Source: an uncultured bacterium (GTDB taxonomy: Bacteria > Patescibacteriota > Patescibacteriia > 2-12-FULL-60-25). From it: a stretch of 30,767 nt of DNA. Made by a program: the position numbers and the translations under genes. Shown one piece after another: positions 7,123-15,355 of the stretch (position 1 is the stretch's first letter; the number at the start of each line of letters is the position of its first letter). The stretch is taken from positions 1 to 30,767 of the forward strand of contig CALFEO010000008.1 of assembly GCA_937949995.1 (NCBI GenBank), written 5' to 3'. The notes beneath the pieces are model-generated. The model did not search any database. It was not told the origin of the DNA and worked only from the letters and a program-made list of their open reading frames with translations.

Positions 7123-7605
7123 TTAACTCAATTTTGATTTGGAGTAAAACATGTTGATTTTTTTCAATAAATCTTTATACGAAAGCGATACAAAATAAAA
7201 ATTCTGCAACACGTTCCATCCGGTCAAAGATACTTTTTTGGGACGAGGTATTATCATCCAATGCAAATGCTTGATTGAAGCTCCGGAATTGGGCCCGATT
7301 TGCATCATGATATTGAATGATTTGGTTGCAAACAATTTAGACAGTAATTTTTGCGTTTTCAGCAATATCTCTGAAAACTCTTCCCATTCTTTTTTATTCA
7401 ATCTCTCAGTATTCTCTACATGCCTTTTGGGAATTATCATCAAATTACCATCCATATAAGGATATTTACAAGCCAAAACCCGCCAATATTTTCCCTCCAA
7501 TTGCTTTACTTCCTGATCTTTAATCACAACTTTATCGCAAAATTGACAACCCTGTGATTTATACGTGGTTTTATACTTGCCCCGCCCTTCTTCGTATATT
7601 CTCAT
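7123..7605 (-). CDS. HIT-family protein with altered histidine triad
   Basis: 160 residues. HIT proteins are nucleotide-phosphate hydrolases or transferases. An N-terminal zinc-site half (CQFC, residues 20-23), the DGNLMIIPKRHVEN strand, and the end motif KHLHWMIIPRP identify the family. The triad HxHxH reads H113-L-H115-W-M117: the central His, the nucleophile in the family, is kept, while the third is Met. The protein sits between the nucleotidyltransferase and DUF1232 genes. A terminator hairpin lies immediately before the ATG, so read-through or leader control is possible. Confidence 0.88.
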   Translation of the reverse strand: MRIYEEGRGKYKTTYKSQGCQFCDKVVIKDQEVKQLEGKYWRVLACKYPYMDGNLMIIPKRHVENTERLNKKEWEEFSEILLKTQKLLSKLFATKSFNIMMQIGPNSGASIKHLHWMIIPRPKKVSLTGWNVLQNFYFVSLSYKDLLKKINMFYSKSKLS

Positions 7606-7635
7606 AATAAAAAATCCATGCTTAGTTTAGCATGG
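7606..7635 (-). terminator. terminator/attenuator between nucleotidyltransferase and HIT genes
   Basis: CCATGCT (7616-7622) pairs with AGCATGG (7629-7635); on the minus strand ATTTTTTATT follows and runs directly into the HIT ATG at 7605. It terminates the upstream gene but also sits where a HIT leader would be. Confidence 0.7.
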
Positions 7636-7637
7636 AA

Positions 7638-8156
7638 TCAAGATCCCGACGACTTGTCGATATTGTTAATTTTTTGCATGATACGATCGGCAAAATCCGT
7701 AGTATGCATTTTTGCCTGTTCCTGAATTTCAACGACTGTCATGCCTCGACTCTTGGCATATATCTTGCGGTTAAAAGAAGGATCTTCGGTTGATGTTGGC
7801 GAAACAACCAAAATGGAGGGCGAAACAATATCCAACAAAGTTTTCATGTCATCAAAAATACATACAAAATCCACAAAACCCAATCCGGCAACAACACTCG
7901 CCCGATCTTGTTCCGGAAAAAACGGACGATGTTCGCCTTTGGCCGATCGGACTCTGGCATCAGAATCAATGCCCACAAGCAAATAATCACCCTGCTCGGC
8001 CGCGCGCCACAAGTATCTGACATGCCCCGGATGCAACATGTCAAAAGCTCCGGTCGTGCAGACCAAATCGACACTTTCTCGATAATTCGCAGCTTTTAAC
8101 AAAACTCCCAACTCTTCAAGCGAAGCAATCTTATCCTGAAAAAACGATGTCTTCAT
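7638..8156 (-). CDS. cytidylyltransferase-like nucleotidyltransferase (RfaE2/TagD type)
   Basis: 172 residues. The fold is shown by TTGAFDMLHPGHVRYLWRAA with the HxGH catalytic motif (H42-P-G-H45) and by a KGEHRPFFPEQDRASVVAGLGFVDFVCIFDD segment very like that of heptose-1-phosphate adenylyltransferases. Such enzymes transfer AMP or CMP from NTP onto a sugar or polyol phosphate. The natural substrate cannot be told from the sequence. The ATG at 8156 has AGGAGG six bases upstream, a strong ribosome-binding site. A terminator at 7606-7635 separates it from the HIT gene. Confidence 0.88.
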   Translation of the reverse strand: MKTSFFQDKIASLEELGVLLKAANYRESVDLVCTTGAFDMLHPGHVRYLWRAAEQGDYLLVGIDSDARVRSAKGEHRPFFPEQDRASVVAGLGFVDFVCIFDDMKTLLDIVSPSILVVSPTSTEDPSFNRKIYAKSRGMTVVEIQEQAKMHTTDFADRIMQKINNIDKSSGS

Positions 8157-8239
8157 TCTCTGCCTCCTATAACAATGTACCTATTTAACTTTAAAAAACC
8201 GTCACCAAAAGGTCAAATGACGTCAGTATTTCAAGTACA

Positions 8240-8293
8240 AAGTAACAAGTTTATCAAGAGCAACTAAAGACACTCTTAATGAACTTTTTGCAG
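8240..8293. repeat. dispersed AAGTTCATCAAG-family hairpin, degenerate copy
   Basis: AAGTAACAAGTTTATCAAGAG and a partly complementary CTCTTAATGAACTT form an imperfect inverted repeat. It resembles the copies at 10864-10942 and 20183-20318. Confidence 0.6.
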
Positions 8294-8516
8294 TTTTTTG
8301 TCATTTCTGCTCCTTAGATGCATCCGTCTTTATCAACCGCAAGCTTCTAGCTACCAGCTGCCAGCCAAGCAAACCAAGGTTTGTCATTTCTGCTCCTTAG
8401 GCGCATCCGCCTCAGGCGGAGAATCAGATGTGAGAAATCTCCACTATTATTACTGACTTTAGGCGATTAAGCGGAGATTTCTCCCCTTCGACTGCGCTCA
8501 GGGTCAAAATGACAAA
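8294..8516. repeat. GTCATTT...GAGAAATCT inverted-repeat element and partial copy
   Basis: TTTGTCATTT (8380-8389) and AAATGACAAA (8507-8516) are terminal inverted repeats; GAGAAATCTCC (8432-8442) and GGAGATTTCTC (8473-8483) form an inner pair. TTTGTCATTTCTGCTCCTTAG also occurs at about 8297-8317, so the left end is duplicated. Heptads AGCTTCT, AGCTACC, AGCTGCC and AGCCAAG run at 8342-8369. No gene lies in 8157-8536. Confidence 0.75.
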
Positions 8517-8536
8517 ACGGTGGCCGGCCTCCGTTG

Positions 8537-9328
8537 TTAGAAATTGTACGCTCGGAGATATTCAGCGAGTTCATCAATTGTAAATTGCACTTGTTGCTGA
8601 CCGGCTGCATAAGGAGCCACTTGGTAAGGAGGAAATAAAAAAACGATTTCTTTATCCGTTAAATAAAACAAAGCGAAATTTGCTGCCTGCGGACCCGCGC
8701 CTTCGTTGATCCAGTCGGCATCCGCATAATCTTGTTGCATTAATCTTAACCGCGCCTGACCCGAAATGTAATTCAACCAATCAACATAAGCTCCGGAATC
8801 CTCATCCAAAACACCCGCCTCCGGATTGAATATGTCCGCCGTATTCATCAAACTCCCCTCTTCTTCCATATTAAATAAAAACGTTTTATAAAAATAATTT
8901 GGATGAGCTCCGCCCGTATACATCCCTCCTTCCAATACCAAACTTATAAACGACTCATCATTTCTTGGTACTGTAAACGAATTCTCCAAAAACCAAGCTC
9001 CCAAGTCATATTCATGATCCAATCCGTTATAATCCTCGATAAAACTTTCCTTTAACTCATCAACGAATTTCTTGATCTCTTCATTAATTTTAATATATTC
9101 ATCACCACTGCCCTCAAAAACCGGATACTCCAAGTCTATTCTTCTTCCCGTGCTTTCTTCATGAATCGACTCTACTGAATAACTCGTTTCTTTAACGGCA
9201 ATAATCTCGATTGGGGTTTCATTTTGCAAAGTTATTGACGATGAATCCGCAAAATTTGCATCTTTTTTATCGCACCCCCAACCGGCAAAAATAATGATTG
9301 CCAATAATATCAATAACGATTTGTTCAT
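8537..9328 (-). CDS. lipoprotein with DUF3298/DUF4163-type domain
   Basis: 263 residues. The N-terminus is a lipoprotein signal with Cys at residue 19 (IIIFAGWGC). The rest resembles the RsiV/PdaC-type DUF4163-DUF3298 pair: LEYPVFEGSGDEYIKINEEIKKFV, SLVLEGGMYTGGAHPNYFYKTFLFN, and the closing EIVFLFPPYQVAPYAAGQQQVQFTIDELAEYL. Family members sit outside the membrane; RsiV binds lysozyme, others are deacetylase accessory domains. The role here is unknown. TATAAG (9346..9341, preceded by TGG, an extended -10) lies twelve bases before the ATG, so the leader is very short. Confidence 0.82.
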   Translation of the reverse strand: MNKSLLILLAIIIFAGWGCDKKDANFADSSSITLQNETPIEIIAVKETSYSVESIHEESTGRRIDLEYPVFEGSGDEYIKINEEIKKFVDELKESFIEDYNGLDHEYDLGAWFLENSFTVPRNDESFISLVLEGGMYTGGAHPNYFYKTFLFNMEEEGSLMNTADIFNPEAGVLDEDSGAYVDWLNYISGQARLRLMQQDYADADWINEGAGPQAANFALFYLTDKEIVFLFPPYQVAPYAAGQQQVQFTIDELAEYLRAYNF

Positions 9329-9394
9329 ATCAATATCCAGCTTATACCAAAATCAACAAATAAAAAAGTCGGGTCCATACCCGGCGAGACACGC

Positions 9395-9919
9395 TCATAA
9401 TTGATTGGCGATTTGTAACAATCTGTTGAGTTTCGAATAATCGCTTTTCAAAATTGACCTGGATCCGCGACATTTGCCCTTACTGAAACCCACACAGCTC
9501 CAGAACGGCTTTTGATCCGAGTTTCTATGTTTGATGATCATGCCATTTCCGCAGATCGGACACTTGGGAGTCATCTCAATCAACTTTGCATCAGCCTCGC
9601 GCTTTCGCTTTTCTTTTTTGGCTCGCGCTTGATGATATAAAGAATCATCTTTGACTCCATAAAGCTTAACCAATGAAGCATATTCTCCCTGTCCGATAAT
9701 CTCTTTGGATTCTATCCGGCAAGATCGCTTGCCTCCATTTGGCCTGAAACACTCCAGCCAATGCATGGTGATTTTAAGAGGTATTCCGTCTTTATCATAA
9801 CAAGCCAAGGTATGAATTGTGTGCTCGTCTTGATAACCGGATTTTTCCTCGGATTCTTCACGGTGCAAAAAGACGAGACCGCGGTATCCCAAGCGCAAAT
9901 AATCTTCGATGCTGATCAT
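9395..9919 (-). CDS. protein with C-terminal topoisomerase-type zinc ribbon
   Basis: About 174 residues. The C-terminal CPICGNGMIIKHRNSDQKPFWSC...KCRG is a C4 zinc finger of the type found at the ends of topoisomerase I and in stand-alone DNA-binding proteins. A basic helical stretch (ARAKKEKRKREADAK) precedes it. The N-terminal 90 residues (MISIEDYLRLGYRGLVFLHRE...) are not recognised. The start is the ATG at 9919 with AAGGAGT five bases upstream; an in-frame TTG at 9934 overlaps that ribosome-binding site and is rejected. A DNA-binding role is inferred. Confidence 0.75.
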   Translation of the reverse strand: MISIEDYLRLGYRGLVFLHREESEEKSGYQDEHTIHTLACYDKDGIPLKITMHWLECFRPNGGKRSCRIESKEIIGQGEYASLVKLYGVKDDSLYHQARAKKEKRKREADAKLIEMTPKCPICGNGMIIKHRNSDQKPFWSCVGFSKGKCRGSRSILKSDYSKLNRLLQIANQL

Positions 9920-10056
9920 GACAGACTCCTTCAAACACGTTGTTTGTCGACGTTCTGATTATTTTCTACCACATTTCCGGATTCCTTTCAACGGATTGAC
10001 ATTTTTACGATTTTTTGTTAAGCATTGACGGCACACACTCACAAAAAGAGGTTTTC

Positions 10057-10809
10057 ATGGAAACGGATTGGTCGCTCATCGATTTTACCAAGGTGGAAGT
10101 CATTTCTTACGATTTGGGATACACCATACTCGGAGTCAATGCCCAAGTCATAACCAAACTGATCAATGCGAGTTTTGAGTCGGAATACAGGGTCGCGGAT
10201 ATCATGCTCGCCGATTACAGGATGCGCACCGATTATTTGCGTGATCCCGCAAAAAGCCACACTGCACAAACAACGCATTATTCGGATGTGCTGTGCCGTC
10301 TGCTCGACTTTATCGATCCGCGTTTTACGGAAAAACAAAACGCGGCAAAATTGGAGATATTCCGCGAAGCTTGCCGATTCTATCACGACGAACACAACTT
10401 CTTTAGTGTAATTTACGAAGATGCACTGACAGCACTCCGTATATTGCGCGGCGCAAAAGTCCGCATGATCGTCATCAGCAACGCCCATGGCACACTGGAA
10501 CGCGATTTGCATCGCTTTGGCTTGGCCGGATATTTTGAATTCATTTTAGACAGTGCCGTCGAAGGAATCGCCAAACCCGACCCGGAAATCTTTGTGCGCG
10601 CCATGGATCGTTGCGGTGTCAAAGCCGAAAACTTTTTGCACATCGGCGATAATATTTACGCGGATTGCCATGGCGCCTCAAAAACCGGTATGCAAACCGC
10701 TCTTTACGACCCCAACGGCATCTACCCGCAAATGTATGATACTTACACAATCTTCCGCAATCACGTCGACCTAGCGGAAGAATTCCTCTCCGAAAACAAC
10801 ATCTACTGA
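10057..10809 (+). CDS. HAD-superfamily hydrolase with DxG first motif
   Basis: 250 residues, probably a phosphatase of HAD subfamily I with a helical cap (residues ~25-115). Motif I is SYDLGYTIL: the nucleophile D19 is present but the +2 acid/base Asp is Gly, as in some YihX-like members. Motif II is IVISNAHG (S141), motif III is AKPDPEIF (K173), and motif IV is HIGDNIYADCHGA (G197, D198, D203). The substrate cannot be told. The start is the ATG at 10057, with AAAGAGG five bases upstream. A possible TTGACA lies at 9996-10001. A terminator follows at 10812. Confidence 0.85.
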   Translation: METDWSLIDFTKVEVISYDLGYTILGVNAQVITKLINASFESEYRVADIMLADYRMRTDYLRDPAKSHTAQTTHYSDVLCRLLDFIDPRFTEKQNAAKLEIFREACRFYHDEHNFFSVIYEDALTALRILRGAKVRMIVISNAHGTLERDLHRFGLAGYFEFILDSAVEGIAKPDPEIFVRAMDRCGVKAENFLHIGDNIYADCHGASKTGMQTALYDPNGIYPQMYDTYTIFRNHVDLAEEFLSENNIY

Positions 10810-10811
10810 TC

Positions 10812-10836
10812 TCCCCCGAATAATCGAGGGATTTTT
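10812..10836 (+). terminator. terminator of the HAD gene
   Basis: TCCCCCGA-ATAA-TCGAGGGA (7 of 8 pairs) is followed by TTTTT. It belongs to the same TCGAGGGATTTT terminator type seen at 22426 and 25397. Confidence 0.75.
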
Positions 10837-10863
10837 AATAAACAGTTCTTCCCGCTAAGTAAA

Positions 10864-10942
10864 AAGTTCATCAAGATTAAAGTTAGTCAAGAGTAACTTT
10901 AGCTTCTCTTGATAAACTTTAGACTTTAAACTTGATGAACTT
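10864..10942. repeat. dispersed AAGTTCATCAAG hairpin, well-preserved copy
   Basis: AAGTTCATCAAG (10864-10875) and CTTGATGAACTT (10931-10942) pair perfectly. Inside them an AAAGTTAGTCAAGAG/CTCTTGATAAACTTT pair has two mismatches, making one long hairpin. Heptads GCCGGTT, CGAAATT, CGCGGTT and CGATATG continue at 10943-10970, up to the promoter of the next gene. Confidence 0.75.
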
Positions 10943-10968
10943 GCCGGTTCGAAATTCGCGGTTCGATA

Positions 10969-10977
10969 TGTTATAAT
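10969..10977 (+). promoter_or_regulatory. extended -10 box of the Kef-type gene
   Basis: TGTTATAAT (TATAAT at 10972-10977 with an upstream TG) lies 14 bases before the ATG at 10992, implying a leader of about seven bases. No convincing -35 is seen. Confidence 0.6.
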
Positions 10978-10991
10978 ATCGGTAATTCACT

Positions 10992-12656
10992 ATGGATATT
11001 TTTATCGAAATCAGTTTGATCTTTGGATTTGCCACCATCATGGCGCTTGTCATGCAACAACTTCGTTTGCCATTGATACTTGGACACATCATCACGGGCA
11101 TTGTTGCCGGCCCAGCTGTATTAAACATCATCAAATCCGCCGAAACTCTGGAAATATTTTCTCAACTCGGCGTTACAGCTTTGCTTTTCATCGTCGGTCT
11201 TAGTTTAAGCCCGCATGTTATCCGCGAAGTCGGCAAAATATCCATCATCACCGGCCTCGGTCAAATTATTTTTACCAGTGTTATCGGTTTCGGAATATGT
11301 TATTTGCTGGGATTCGGCATCATCACATCCATCTTCATTGCCATAGCTCTTACTTTCAGCAGTACAATCATCGTCCTCAAACTTTTATCCGACCGCCACG
11401 ATCTTGGCAAGCTCTACGGCAAAATCGCAATCGGCTTTTTATTGGTTCAAGATGTTGTAGCAACGGCTATATTAATTTTCGTCTCCTCTTTAAATCAAGG
11501 ATTAAGCGCCATGGATACGCTTATCGCCATTATGACCAAAACTTTTATCATATTTTTGGTCTTAGCCTTCATGAGCATCTACATCCTGCCAAAAATCACC
11601 AAACTTTTCGCCAAATCACAAGAATTTTTATTTCTGTTTTCCATCGGTTGGGGCGTTGGCTTGGCCGCATTGTTTCACATCATCGGCCTTTCCGTTGAAA
11701 TCGGCGCTTTAGCGGCCGGAATCGCGCTAGCCTCCTCTCCTTACCATTACGAAATAAGTTCCAAGATGAAAATGCTGCGCGATTTTTTCATCATCATGTT
11801 CTTTGTGCTTTTAGGCTCTCATTTAACCTTCAACAATCTTAACGCCATGCTGGCTCAAGCCGCACTTCTCTCATCTTTTGTGTTAATCGGCAATCCGCTC
11901 ATCGTCATGATCTTGATGGGTATCATGGGCTACACTAAAAAAACCGGTTTTTACGCCGGCTTAACGGTCGCCCAAATCAGTGAATTCTCTTTTATTTTGA
12001 TACTTCTCGCACAAAACTCCGGTTTTGTTAGTCAAGAGATTGTTTCCCTGGTTACCATGGTAGGCATCATCACCATCACCGGCTCAACACTGATGATCAT
12101 CTACGCGGATCCGATCTATAAACTTCTTTCACCAATCCTTACGATCTTTGAACGTAAAAAGCTATTAAAAGACAATATCAAAAAAGAAAAATACGATGCG
12201 ATTCTATTCGGCTGTCACCGTGTTGGCACCGATTTTCTGCAAACACTGAAAAAACTCAAGTATAAATTACTGGTTGTTGATTTTGACCCCGGAGTAATCT
12301 CTTCATTGCATGCAAAAAAAATCAAAGCCATCTATGGAGACGCTCACGATAACGAATTTCTGGATGAGCTGAATTTGGAAAAAGCCAAAATCATTGTTGT
12401 TACCATCCCCGACATCGACGCCAACCTTTTGATTTTGAACAAACTCAATAAAATCAATCCGAATGCCACCATCATTAACATCGCCGGCAACGTCGACCAA
12501 GCCAACATTTTATATAAAAACGGCAGTTCCTACGTCATCCTCCCCCACTTTTTGGGAGGCAATTACGCGGCTATGTTATTGGAAAAAAGCAACGGCGACG
12601 CGCAAAGAATAGCTCTGGCGCGCAAACGCCATATCGAACACTTGGCGTATAGATAA
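10992..12656 (+). CDS. Kef-type cation/proton antiporter with RCK domain
   Basis: 554 residues. The N-terminal ~385 residues form a CPA2 (monovalent cation:proton antiporter-2) membrane domain of about 12-13 hydrophobic segments, with LILGHIITGIVAGP, LFIVGLSL and VQDVVAT motifs. Residues ~401-520 are an RCK/TrkA-N Rossmann domain (YDAILFGCHRVGTDFL, then VVDFDP and IYGDAHDNEFL), where NAD(H) normally binds; the first glycine motif is GxxxxG rather than GxGxxG. It probably moves K+ or Na+ across the membrane under nucleotide control. The near-leaderless promoter at 10969 drives it. Confidence 0.92.
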   Translation: MDIFIEISLIFGFATIMALVMQQLRLPLILGHIITGIVAGPAVLNIIKSAETLEIFSQLGVTALLFIVGLSLSPHVIREVGKISIITGLGQIIFTSVIGFGICYLLGFGIITSIFIAIALTFSSTIIVLKLLSDRHDLGKLYGKIAIGFLLVQDVVATAILIFVSSLNQGLSAMDTLIAIMTKTFIIFLVLAFMSIYILPKITKLFAKSQEFLFLFSIGWGVGLAALFHIIGLSVEIGALAAGIALASSPYHYEISSKMKMLRDFFIIMFFVLLGSHLTFNNLNAMLAQAALLSSFVLIGNPLIVMILMGIMGYTKKTGFYAGLTVAQISEFSFILILLAQNSGFVSQEIVSLVTMVGIITITGSTLMIIYADPIYKLLSPILTIFERKKLLKDNIKKEKYDAILFGCHRVGTDFLQTLKKLKYKLLVVDFDPGVISSLHAKKIKAIYGDAHDNEFLDELNLEKAKIIVVTIPDIDANLLILNKLNKINPNATIINIAGNVDQANILYKNGSSYVILPHFLGGNYAAMLLEKSNGDAQRIALARKRHIEHLAYR

Positions 12657-12680
12657 AAAAGACGCCAACTAAGCGTCTAA
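12654..12680 (-). terminator. terminator of the 12686-13501 gene
   Basis: AGACGC (12660-12665) and GCGTCT (12673-12678) pair; on the minus strand TTTTTTATC follows. On the plus strand, downstream of the Kef-type gene, it lacks a T-run. Confidence 0.75.
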
Positions 12681-12685
12681 AAAAA

Positions 12686-13501
12686 TTAACGGCCGTTGCG
12701 CTCCAAAAAGCGTACGGCGCGTACAGCTTCGCGCTGATCTTGCTCATCAATAAGATTCATTTCCAATTCTTTCCGCAAATCTTTTGAAGAAACTTCTTCC
12801 GCAAATCCCGGAGTTTTATAGGTTATCATTACTCTGACTTTATCATGAATTTTTTGCGCTTTGGCATATTGTTTATTTTTCACGAGTTGATCGATCCAAG
12901 AAAACAACACCATGCCGAGTAACAACGCTAAAACGGAAACAAATCCGCCAACCCCAACCCAAACGGTACGCATAAACCACGATCCATAGTTGGGATAATT
13001 GGAAAGATAATGATTCATCTTATCTTTACTTAAAACACCCGCATCAAGCATATCGCGAAGATGCTCATATGTTTTATATTCGGCTTCCGTACAAGATGGA
13101 CCATACGTGCAAATGGTTTTAAATTGAGGATAATAATAATTGCCCGGGTAGTGCAATGGCGGCGATAACGAGGGTATGCTTTCACACTGTTTTTTGCAGT
13201 TTGCCTGCAAAGCATCCAATCTGCTGATCGTTTGGCTCAAATCTGACTTTTCAATACCTTGATTGGTAATTTGGGCCAATTCCAGCAAACCCTTATTTAA
13301 CACCGCTCCCTGCGGACCTTTGCCAACAATGGCTTGATCAAAAACAATATAATTACCGGACATGGCCTGCGTCTTATAACTCGGCATAAAAACGCAAGAT
13401 CCGAAAAAATAAATAACCGCTATAACAAAAGACGCTCCTCCTGCGAATTTGATTAAATCAAACCAAGTTGAGTTCTTATCTTCTTCCATTATTCGTCCCA
13501 T
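12686..13501 (-). CDS. two-helix membrane protein of unknown function
   Basis: 271 residues. One membrane segment lies near the N-terminus (FAGGASFVIAVIYFFGSCVF) and one near residue 180 (VWVGVGGFVSVLALLLGMVLFSWI). Between them is an outside loop of about 130 residues with paired Cys (NCKKQC; TICTYGPSC) that may form disulfides. The C-terminal ~70 residues are charged and cytosolic (KAQKIHDKVRVMITYKTPGF...). No family is recognised. The start at 13501 has CGGAG seven bases upstream; ATG 13489 is an alternative. Confidence 0.72.
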   Translation of the reverse strand: MGRIMEEDKNSTWFDLIKFAGGASFVIAVIYFFGSCVFMPSYKTQAMSGNYIVFDQAIVGKGPQGAVLNKGLLELAQITNQGIEKSDLSQTISRLDALQANCKKQCESIPSLSPPLHYPGNYYYPQFKTICTYGPSCTEAEYKTYEHLRDMLDAGVLSKDKMNHYLSNYPNYGSWFMRTVWVGVGGFVSVLALLLGMVLFSWIDQLVKNKQYAKAQKIHDKVRVMITYKTPGFAEEVSSKDLRKELEMNLIDEQDQREAVRAVRFLERNGR

Positions 13502-13567
13502 CCGTTTACTCCGTTTTGCAAATTATCAATGTACCGCAAATACTAAAACACGCTTCCCAATTCAATG

Positions 13568-14086
13568 TCAAGACAAAACCAAACTGACATTAATCAATTC
13601 AAAGAAAACTGCAAAATAGACTGCAAAAAACAAAATACCCAATCCAAACAATCCACTATCCACCCATCCGCCCGTATCAACGCATAAAAATCTTGGTAAA
13701 AACATGTAGTTTTTCTTGCTTGGATATAAAAACTCACAGCCTTGCGGATTAAACCCGTCTATAAACGGATGCGACATATATCCCAAAGTAAAAATCAACG
13801 GAGCCGTAACATGAATCGGCAGTAATAAAGCCGACCCCAACATCACCAAGGGAATGATTATCAACGAATGAAACAAAGACCTGTGCCTCACACGATCTAT
13901 CAACAACAATCTTAGCAATCCTTTGGTCCATTGGTGCACGGTGGCATGACGATTATCCAAATCCGGCAAAAGCGCAGCAATACCGCCGATAAGCGGCAAC
14001 AGTAAAAACCACATGTCTTTTGGCACGATCAAATAAGCTGCCCAAGCGGCATTAGCGCCCAATACAAAATGAGTTTTTCCTGTCAT
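13568..14086 (-). CDS. YdjM-like (DUF457) membrane-bound putative hydrolase
   Basis: 172 residues. The family signatures are GKTH at the N-terminus, LPDLDN, HRSLFHS and HPFIDGFNPQG, whose His and Asp residues are thought to bind metal. Four or more hydrophobic segments place it in the membrane. The family is known from YdjM of E. coli, an SOS-regulated inner-membrane protein of unclear biochemistry. It follows the HExxH gene by 12 bases on the same strand, so the genes from 15308 down to 13568 may form one operon. Confidence 0.85.
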   Translation of the reverse strand: MTGKTHFVLGANAAWAAYLIVPKDMWFLLLPLIGGIAALLPDLDNRHATVHQWTKGLLRLLLIDRVRHRSLFHSLIIIPLVMLGSALLLPIHVTAPLIFTLGYMSHPFIDGFNPQGCEFLYPSKKNYMFLPRFLCVDTGGWVDSGLFGLGILFFAVYFAVFFELINVSLVLS

Positions 14087-14098
14087 AAACTTAAAAAA

Positions 14099-14827
14099 TT
14101 ATTGTGCATCGAAAGTAATAATAATTTCTTTTGTAATCTCATCAGCATTTAAAAGAGATATATCTGACAAATTATTTTCTATTTTTTTTATAATCAACTC
14201 ATGCATTGGATAAATCATCGATTCCATGCCAAAAACCTCAACCCAACTTGAAGAATTTTGTACCAAAGAATTAAATATTTCTGAAATATTCCACACATAA
14301 AAATCATCAGCGTTTTTTAGATCGGGAAATGATGCATAGGCATTCGCATACCAAATAAAATGCAACAATTCGTGAGCGATAACCACGGACACATATTCCA
14401 TTTTTTTATGTTTAAACGGAACTTGAAACGTACAATTATCCAAAAAACGTGGATACATACCCCAAATTGTAGGATATACAATATACTCTCCATCCGGCCA
14501 ATCGGTATTTGGAAATAAAATTTTTATCAATTTGACATATGATCCACGCACTTGTTTCCAATTTCTTTCATAAATAATCAGATTTTTCTTAATCAAATCG
14601 GCATTCTTATCATATACGGCCTGAACAAAATCTTTTACATTTTTGCGTGTTGCTACAAACTTAACCCCATCAAACCAAACACTCAATTCCGGATATGGTT
14701 TCAATGTCGCCATTTTCATACTCTCGCCATTATCATATTCTGCATCATGTAAAAAACAAAAAAACGTTTCCACGTCTCTCAAAATGGATATCTCAAATTT
14801 TAATTTTGGCAGATAAGCAAAAGACAT
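14099..14827 (-). CDS. HExxH putative metalloprotease, paralogue of the 26310 protein
   Basis: 242 residues, no signal peptide. VSVVIAHELLHFIWY contains a zinc-protease HExxH (H152, E153, H156), and SEIFNSLV supplies a possible third ligand (E183), a gluzincin-like spacing. The start is the ATG at 14827, two bases past the TAA of the upstream tail-anchored protein gene (a TAATATG junction), which implies coupled translation; an open frame extends to 14878. The same arrangement of a C/YP-region, HELxHF..Y and a downstream E recurs in the 26310-26987 protein. The substrate is unknown and activity is inferred from the motif. Confidence 0.7.
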   Translation of the reverse strand: MSFAYLPKLKFEISILRDVETFFCFLHDAEYDNGESMKMATLKPYPELSVWFDGVKFVATRKNVKDFVQAVYDKNADLIKKNLIIYERNWKQVRGSYVKLIKILFPNTDWPDGEYIVYPTIWGMYPRFLDNCTFQVPFKHKKMEYVSVVIAHELLHFIWYANAYASFPDLKNADDFYVWNISEIFNSLVQNSSSWVEVFGMESMIYPMHELIIKKIENNLSDISLLNADEITKEIIITFDAQ

Positions 14828-14828
14828 A

Positions 14829-15308
14829 TTAAACTTTTGCATTAAACAGATAACCTCCAAACAATTTCCAAAGTACAAACAACACCATCAATATTCCAAT
14901 AATCCAAAGAAATTTTTTTGAATCACCATCAACTTTGGTTGGATTTCCAATCATATTTCCGGTTAGCGAATTAAACCAGCTTATTACTTTCCCTTCAGGG
15001 CTAACCAAAAAAACCATCTTTCCCTTTTCTATCGCATTATCTTGATTTTCAAAAGGTTTACCTGTTGGAGTTGGTTGCAACAACCCATCTTTTTTAAACG
15101 CGTGAATAAACGAGCCCGTATATGTATATGTGCGCACTCCGTTTTTGATTTCTTTAACCTCCTCGATTACATCACCCTTGGCTTCGATATATAAAATAAG
15201 CCCGTCTACATCCAAACTTTGTCTATCTTTTTCCAACTTTTGTAATAAAGCGGGTTCAAACTCCACACCCTGCGACCTCTTTACGAAAAAATCACTAATT
15301 GCTTGCAT
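14829..15308 (-). CDS. tail-anchored membrane protein of unknown function
   Basis: 159 residues from the ATG at 15308. The soluble N-terminal domain (LILYIEAKGDVIEEVKEIKNGVRTYTYTGSFIHAF; MVFLVSPEGKVISWF) is beta-rich. One C-terminal membrane helix (FLWIIGILMVLFVLWKLFGGYLF) would anchor it with the domain in the cytosol. The frame is open to a TTG at 15338, but CATTAT/TATATG boxes lie 6-9 bases before 15308, favouring a near-leaderless start. Its stop is one base from the start of the HExxH protein gene, so the two products may work together. Confidence 0.68.
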   Translation of the reverse strand: MQAISDFFVKRSQGVEFEPALLQKLEKDRQSLDVDGLILYIEAKGDVIEEVKEIKNGVRTYTYTGSFIHAFKKDGLLQPTPTGKPFENQDNAIEKGKMVFLVSPEGKVISWFNSLTGNMIGNPTKVDGDSKKFLWIIGILMVLFVLWKLFGGYLFNAKV

Positions 15309-15355
15309 GTAATTCATATAATGAGAGTGTAACCGCAAGATTAGTTATTGACAAA

